Assembly (NCBI GenBank): GCA_023374045.1
Contig: CM041782.1
Coordinates: 251,247,810 to 251,311,809, forward strand
Direction of reading: 5' to 3'
Origin: Limonium bicolor
Lineage: Eukaryota > Streptophyta > Magnoliopsida > Caryophyllales > Plumbaginaceae
DNA: 64,000 nt
Below are positions 59,440 to 64,000 of the stretch, in pieces. The notes beneath the pieces were generated by a model. It was not told the origin of the DNA and searched no databases. It saw only the letters and a list, made by a program, of their open reading frames with translations. A program made the position numbers and the translations under genes. Position 1 is the first letter of the stretch. The number at the start of each line of letters is the position of its first letter.

Positions 59440-60320
59440 TCTCGGGTTACTTATTCAATTACACGCCCATTCTCTTGGGCTACTCGTACTATACTCACCC
59501 ACACTCTCGGGTTACTTATTCTCATTATCTCACCCATACTCTTGGGTTATTTACACTCATTATCTCACCCACACTCTTGGGTTATTTATACTCAAGCTCT
59601 TGTAGATTCTCGAGACACTACAGGTCTCCTACGTCACGCTTGTTACTCTTAATACATATTTAGGCCAAAACTCATGGCTCTCTAGCATAGTCTTACTTCC
59701 CCGGTTTCGACCCTACTCTGGGTCTAGCATGGTGGGAAGGCTCAACTAGCTCCTGGAACTTTCTCTTAGTTCCCATCTCTTTTTACATAGGTCCGACTAC
59801 TCTCGGACTACTCACTTTCCCATACGCTCCTCTCTCGGAGTTATAATAATTTTATGTATATTAGTCTAGAAGCATCACTCTTGATGTTTCTAATGACTTT
59901 GGGAACTTTACTTAAATTCGGGTAATCTTAAGTTTAAGGGTTACCCTCACAATCATATACTTATACATTCGGATATTTTCTTATACCGGGTAAGATCCTC
60001 ATATAGGAGGTCGACCATGTCTCAAGGGAGTTACATAGTCCCTTAGGTCTCTTTTACCTTTCTTATAAGTTCACATTATTGGACTAACTTCAATCCTCTC
60101 GATGGAGGTCATTTATCTCTCCACTCATATTTATTTCGTGGATTGTTTCAATAAGGTTCTCTAACCGTTATCGGGTATTTACTCAACCCGTACATCTCCT
60201 CACATTTTTAGGGAGTTCATATGTTTGTGTTATCGTTATACTTTAATCGATAGCTTGTGTGTGTTTGCATATTACCATTGTTCATGAGACTACCCGATCT
60301 ACGGGTTTCTAGTCAATCAC
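59440..60320 (-). repeat. Chain of short stem-loops with recurring AGAG loops in LTR F
   Basis: Plus-strand examples: GCCCA-TTCTCT-TGGGC (59465-59480), ACCCA-TACTCT-TGGGT (59532-59547), ACCCA-CACTCT-TGGGT (59567-59582), GACCC-TACTCT-GGGTC (59709-59724), GGAACT/AGTTCC (59755-59773), GTCCGA/TCGGAC (59791-59808), GCATCA-CTCT-TGATGT (59872-59887). In the LTR sense most loops read AGAGTA, AGAGTG, AGAGAA or AGAG. The first few also form a ~36-bp tandem repeat. Confidence 0.6.
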
Positions 60321-60842
60321 TACTCTCTATGAGTCGGTCTATGCACTATGTTAGACCACACCGGCGTACAAGTAGGTTAGTTCATACAACATACAATAAG
60401 GCATACATAATCAAACAAGGGATTATTTCCATGCTTTAATCTTGATTAAGCCGGCACACAAACACACAAATCAGAGTAACTCGGTTAGCATACGGGGCAT
60501 GAGAAAATCATACCTTTCACCGGGGTTTTTACTTTTACCGTGTCATCCCACCATGCTTGGTTCACACACGATCCACTGATAACATTCAAATGTTTTATTA
60601 ACATCAAAGCATTACGGTATGTAAAACCAATACTCCCGTACTTAACCCCGTTATCCTGTTTAACTTAGTTTTACTCATGTGTTCTTAAACTCACAACTTC
60701 CTCATTCACTTATCAAACTTGTTTACACTCCTAATGACCTTTAAACATCATTATTCATGTCCTAATTACCTTATATTATCATTACCATTCAATTCCCCAT
60801 CATTAGAATGCAAGAAAACACTTTCTGTTACATTTCTGGCCT

Positions 60843-61020
60843 GGTCCGGGTTTGTGTCCGGGGTTACAAACCCGGACCAAACACTGGAATCAGTTTCTGT
60901 CGTATTTTCATGTGGTCCGGGTTTGTGTCCGGGTTTACAAACCCGGACCATCCCCTGGGATGACCTTCTGCCATGTTTTTGCTATGGTCTGGGTTTGCAT
61001 TCCGATTTGCAAACCCGGAC
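60843..61020 (-). repeat. Mid-LTR hairpin array of LTR F
   Basis: Three units of GGTCCGGGTTTGTGTCCGG facing TTACAAACCCGGACC, the third diverged, about 70 bp apart. Same relative place as the D array but a different palindrome. Confidence 0.85.
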
Positions 61021-63067
61021 AACCCCTGGAACTGTCAAAACTTACAGTTTTTCACCAGTTTTCAACCCCTAAATCACCTCTAACCATTTCCTAATCATTC
61101 CATAAGTTTTCCACATGTTTAATCATCATAAAACATACTCTAACCCTCTTCAAAACATTGGTTTATTCCTTACTAAAGTTCTTGCTCAATCTCACACATT
61201 TTTCATTCTCACTTCACACTAATGCACACTTGTGCACTTCTAACTTCTCCTCAACACCTTGCATTATGCTCTCTTTCTTTTTGACCATTCCATATCTTCC
61301 AAGATAATGCACAACTCATACCAAGTTCCAAGACTCACTCTTAAAGCCTTATTTCTTCTTTGTTTCCTAAAAACTCCTAAGGCACTAAACCACTCTTATT
61401 TCTACACAAATTTTGCCATAACTTGGCTACTTTTCTAATTTTGCCCAAAACTCATTTCTTCACAAAAATCATCCTAGAACTAGCCAAACCTCAAGGGTTC
61501 TATCAGCACACATAAAACTACAAGACTCATCAAATTCTCCAAATGCAACACAATACATAATTAATAAAATGCATTGCTCTCAATCATACACTAAGTACAC
61601 AAATGTTTTCTCACTTGCATTATTTCTAAGCAAGCACATTATCACCACAGCTCAAGTGGGATCATTCATTTTAATTACCCCATCCCAAATTCTAATACAT
61701 ATAGAATATACTTTAGGGTTGGTTTCTTACCTTGCATTCTCTTAAGTTTCCTTGTTAATACACTTCTCCTCTTCTCATCTTCTCTTCATCCAAAATCGGT
61801 CAAGGCAACTCACTTGCCCCATTCTCTAGACCAATATACCAATGGACATGAGGAGTACTAGTTAGCTCTTTTAGTTAAGGCAACCTCTCATGAATTCAAA
61901 GAAAGGCTTAAGGCATAGAATTGGACATTACCTTAAGAAACCCTAGAATTGGTTTGCCCAAAAATCAAAGGAGGAGCTCCAACCCACCATTGGAGACTTG
62001 GAGAGTAGCTCAAAACAAAGAGAAGCAAGGCATTAACACATGCCAAAATCGGCCAGCACAAGGAAGTGAAGAAAAATGTATTTTTTTTTTGGATATTTTT
62101 ACCTTGGGTGGAAGAGGAGATGTCTAGCTCCAAGAACATGTGATTTCCTTCTCAAATGGAGTATACCCATGAATATGAACTTCTTCCTTTTTGAATTTTG
62201 AAAAGAGAGGGAGATAGGCCTTGGTGAGAGGAGCAAGAATCTATGCTCGGTTTTTAATTCGGAGCTTTAATGAAGCTTGTACTTGGGGAAGAAGTAAGGA
62301 AGCCATGGGAGCTCCTTTGTAGCAGCTCAAATCGTCAAAGGAGGAAGAAGAACCAGAAGAGAGGAAAGAGAGGATGTGCTCACGGTGGGGAAAGGAGAAT
62401 GAGAAGAGAGAGAAGAGGAAAGGTGAGTATAGTGTACCTTTTCCACTTTTACTATTTACTTTATGCTTTTTGACATAATATATTAATTAACTAGTTATGT
62501 GTGAGAGGGGAGTCACAAGACTCATAAAAATCGGCCCCCACCATATTAGTAAGCTGGAGCGTTTTTCGGTTTCTGACAGAAAACGCTCGTTATTTTACCC
62601 GGTTTGGCACTATTCACTCACCGGGCCCGTTTTTCGGATTTTTCTCGTCTCTTTATTTTTAATGGCTATTAAGCTTCCATTAATACTTATTTATAGTTAT
62701 TTAATCAACTATAATTTTTACGGGTCCGTTTGACCACTTAAAGTCACGTTTTCGGTATTCTCGAAAAGCGTGCTATAAAACTCCGTTAACATTTTTAATC
62801 CATTATTCGGATCTGTTTTCTTCGGGAATTATTCCCTCATATTAATTAAGCATAATTAAGCCTTAGGGGTCCATCTTGGACCCTAACGAGATCATATATC
62901 TCTTATACTCATTTAATGCGCGTTTTAGCGTTTTTCGCATTTTACGCATTTTCTCTTTTCTTTTGGTTTTATCCTCTTTACCAACACTCATTAGGCACCA
63001 TTAGGCCATTCATAATCATATTAGAGTAATTAAATCGCCATTTCTAGATCCGGGGTATTAAAGCAAG

Positions 63068-63368
63068 TGGTGCAACGGAGACCACCCCGGCAAGGACTGC
63101 AAGGGTAATGATGTGCAGTGCCGATACTGTAAGAAGATGGGTCACCGCGATTACGAATACTGGCAGAACCCAAACAGTAGAAGCTACAGGCCCAAGGGGC
63201 AATGGAAGGGTAAGGCCACTGCGACCACCGATGGCCAGAAGACGGCGAACCAGCCACCCCCAGATCAGAGGTACACAGAGTCCCAGAAGGGGAAGGGGTC
63301 GGGGTCCAACAAGGCCACCCTAAATGTGGTGGACCGGTCTGAGGCGCCAGGGCCCTCTTCTAGACCAG
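63068..63368 (+). CDS. gag: Gag, exon 3 second part (zinc knuckles and basic tail)
   Basis: Together with 58737-58780 this gives knuckle 1 of type C-x2-C-x3-H-x4-C (its visible remainder is WCNGDHPGKDC), followed by knuckle 2, CRYCKKMGHRDYEY, where the last expected Cys is Tyr. Knuckles bind the element RNA. A Gly/Lys/Pro-rich tail follows to about 63368. Read on, the frame stops at TAA 63377-63379 after GTA; alternatively a donor at CCAG/GTACCG (63369) leads to the AlkB frame. No protease motif is seen in this part. Confidence 0.85.
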
Positions 63369-63495
63369 GTACCGCCTAAACTGTTGGATGTAATAAGTGT
63401 TTGCATACCGCATTCCATGCATGTGTGTGAGTGAGTTTAAGTAAACAACCATGTGAGTAAATAATTAAAGTATAGTGTGAAAGACACCTAATTAG
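63369..63495 (+). other. Predicted intron 3, between gag and the AlkB frame
   Basis: GTACCG at 63369 and acceptors TTAG (63495), AAAG (63513) or TGAAG (63561); each of the three gives a phase-compatible join (phase 1) to the AlkB frame. A branch-point-like CTAAT lies at 63488-63492. The intervening sequence is AT-rich and has stops. Which acceptor is used, and whether it is used at all, is unknown. Confidence 0.4.
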
Positions 63496-64000
63496 AGTAC
63501 TCTAAACTTAAAGGAACCTTAAATATATGTTATCCAATCCCACCCTCACCAAACCCTGAAGAAACCACCATCAACATCACCGACTTTCCATTGGAGCAAT
63601 GTCAGGTTATCCAGCCAGGTATGATACTCTTAAATGGATACCTGACACCGGAAGCACAAATCCATATCATCAGACGATGCGACGAACTTGGAGCAAAACC
63701 AGGAGGTTTCTACACACCCGAATACCCGAACGGATCAAGAATGCAATTGAAGATGATGTGCATGGGTAAGGACTGGAACCCTTACACCAAGACATATCAA
63801 GAAGTGCGAGCTGAAGATGGAGCAACGGTACCAAGTATACCTGAGGAGTTCCTTGCGGTCGTTAACCACGCCGTGGGAATTGCTCAACAAGTTGAAACCG
63901 ATTCAATTCCAAGTGTGAAAGCAGATCTATGCATTGTGAACTTCTACCAGAAAGGTGGACGGTTAGGTTTACACCAAGACAAGGACGAGTCACCTGAGTC
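63496..64000 (+). CDS. ALKBH1-type AlkB 2OG-Fe(II) oxygenase domain, partial (runs off the window)
   Basis: The frame is open from 63492 to the end, about 169 codons. After a short Pro-rich lead come QPGMILLNGYLT (about 63612 on), IIRRCDELGAKPGGFYTPEY, then MQLKMMCMGKDWNPYTKTY, and at the end DLCIVNFYQK followed by GRLGLHQDKDES. This is the order of conserved blocks in plant ALKBH1 (AlkB-family) proteins. The last block has the N-x-Y motif and the first two Fe ligands, His (63972-63974) and Asp (63978-63980) of HxD. The distal His and the 2-oxoglutarate-binding Arg lie beyond the window. Such enzymes oxidatively remove methyl groups from nucleic acids. It stands on the same strand as gag, about 120-200 bases after its end. 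It could be a captured host domain in E's gag-pol or a host-derived pseudogene fragment. No clear start codon precedes it in frame, which favours translation as a downstream exon. Confidence 0.85.

Larger units (their letters stand above)
58781..63062 (-). mobile_element. Solo LTR F (family 2), minus strand, in gag of element E; target duplication GCAAG
   Basis: 4282 bp from TGTAACACCCC to GGGGTATTAAA (expected TTTCA end mutated), flanked by GCAAG on both sides. It is related to the D LTR: in reverse it has the AAAACGCTC and CCGGGCCCG blocks near 62560-62630. It holds U5 hairpin 58885-58906, CCCCC/GGGGG hairpin 59154-59165, a run of short stem-loops at 59440-60320 and a hairpin array at 60843-61020. 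No internal region, hence solo. It splits gag of E and would abolish it unless removed. Confidence 0.93.

Noticed and set aside
59268..59663. Frames of 66-131 codons in LTR F
   Set aside because: They run over the ~36-bp tandem repeat and hairpin chain, against the LTR sense, with no family resemblance.
63492..64000. AlkB frame as an ordinary intact host ALKBH1 gene
   Set aside because: It directly follows gag on the same strand inside element E, and no in-frame start or promoter precedes it. Not fully excluded, because the downstream sequence is missing.

Overview
The window is plant nuclear DNA, most likely from a dicot with a large, transposon-rich genome; I cannot name the species. I see no complete host gene. 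Almost every base can be assigned to nested long-LTR Ty3/gypsy-type retrotransposons. Their LTRs start TGAAATACCCC and end GGGGTGTTACA. They use a primer-binding site (PBS) for initiator tRNA-Met (TGGTATCAGAGC) and a polypurine tract (PPT) of the form AAGGGGGGTAGA. I distinguish four LTR families sharing these ends and a conserved set of RNA hairpins: family 1 (about 3.9-4.5 kb; 120-4009, 6621-7354, 41016-45526, 53516-57407), family 2 (about 4.2 kb; 46418-50615, 58781-63062), family 3 (about 6.26 kb; three copies in 10824-39562) and family 4 (7355-10323, partial).

Layout. 1-4009: end and 3' LTR of a plus-strand element. 4010-6620: an unclassified repeat remnant and a decayed LINE ORF1 on the minus strand. 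6621-7354: family 1 LTR stump, interrupted by a minus-strand family 4 LTR that runs into a 500-N gap (10324-10823). 10824-39562: a tandem array LTR-internal-LTR-internal-LTR of a non-coding (LARD-like) element. 39563-41015 and 45527-46417: old repeat remnants, split by a minus-strand solo LTR with target duplication CTTAG. 46418-53515: element D (5' LTR, PBS, decayed internal region), inserted in the old remnant. 53516-64000: element E, inserted in D. F, a minus-strand solo LTR with target duplication GCAAG (58781-63062), sits inside the zinc-knuckle codons of E's gag.

Element E is the only one with a convincing coding region. It has a 5' LTR, a PBS, and a gag gene that appears to be split by small introns. 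After the zinc knuckles an open frame encodes an ALKBH1-type AlkB 2-oxoglutarate/Fe(II) oxygenase domain and is still open at the window end. Phase-compatible splice sites join gag to AlkB. A retrotransposon primed by initiator tRNA-Met that carries an ALKBH1-like demethylase is the strongest candidate for an undescribed system here. ALKBH1 proteins are reported to demethylate m1A58 of tRNAs including initiator tRNA-Met, the modification thought to stop plus-strand strong-stop synthesis in retroelements. The capture and the function are both inferences.

The second theme is RNA structure. Hairpins near the LTR 3' end, at the PBS and before the PPT keep their fold while their stems change by paired substitutions between families. 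Mid-LTR arrays of palindromic units keep their architecture while the palindrome sequence is replaced. Element E, or relatives of it, could supply proteins to the non-coding family 3 and the decayed D, which share its ends, PBS and leader.
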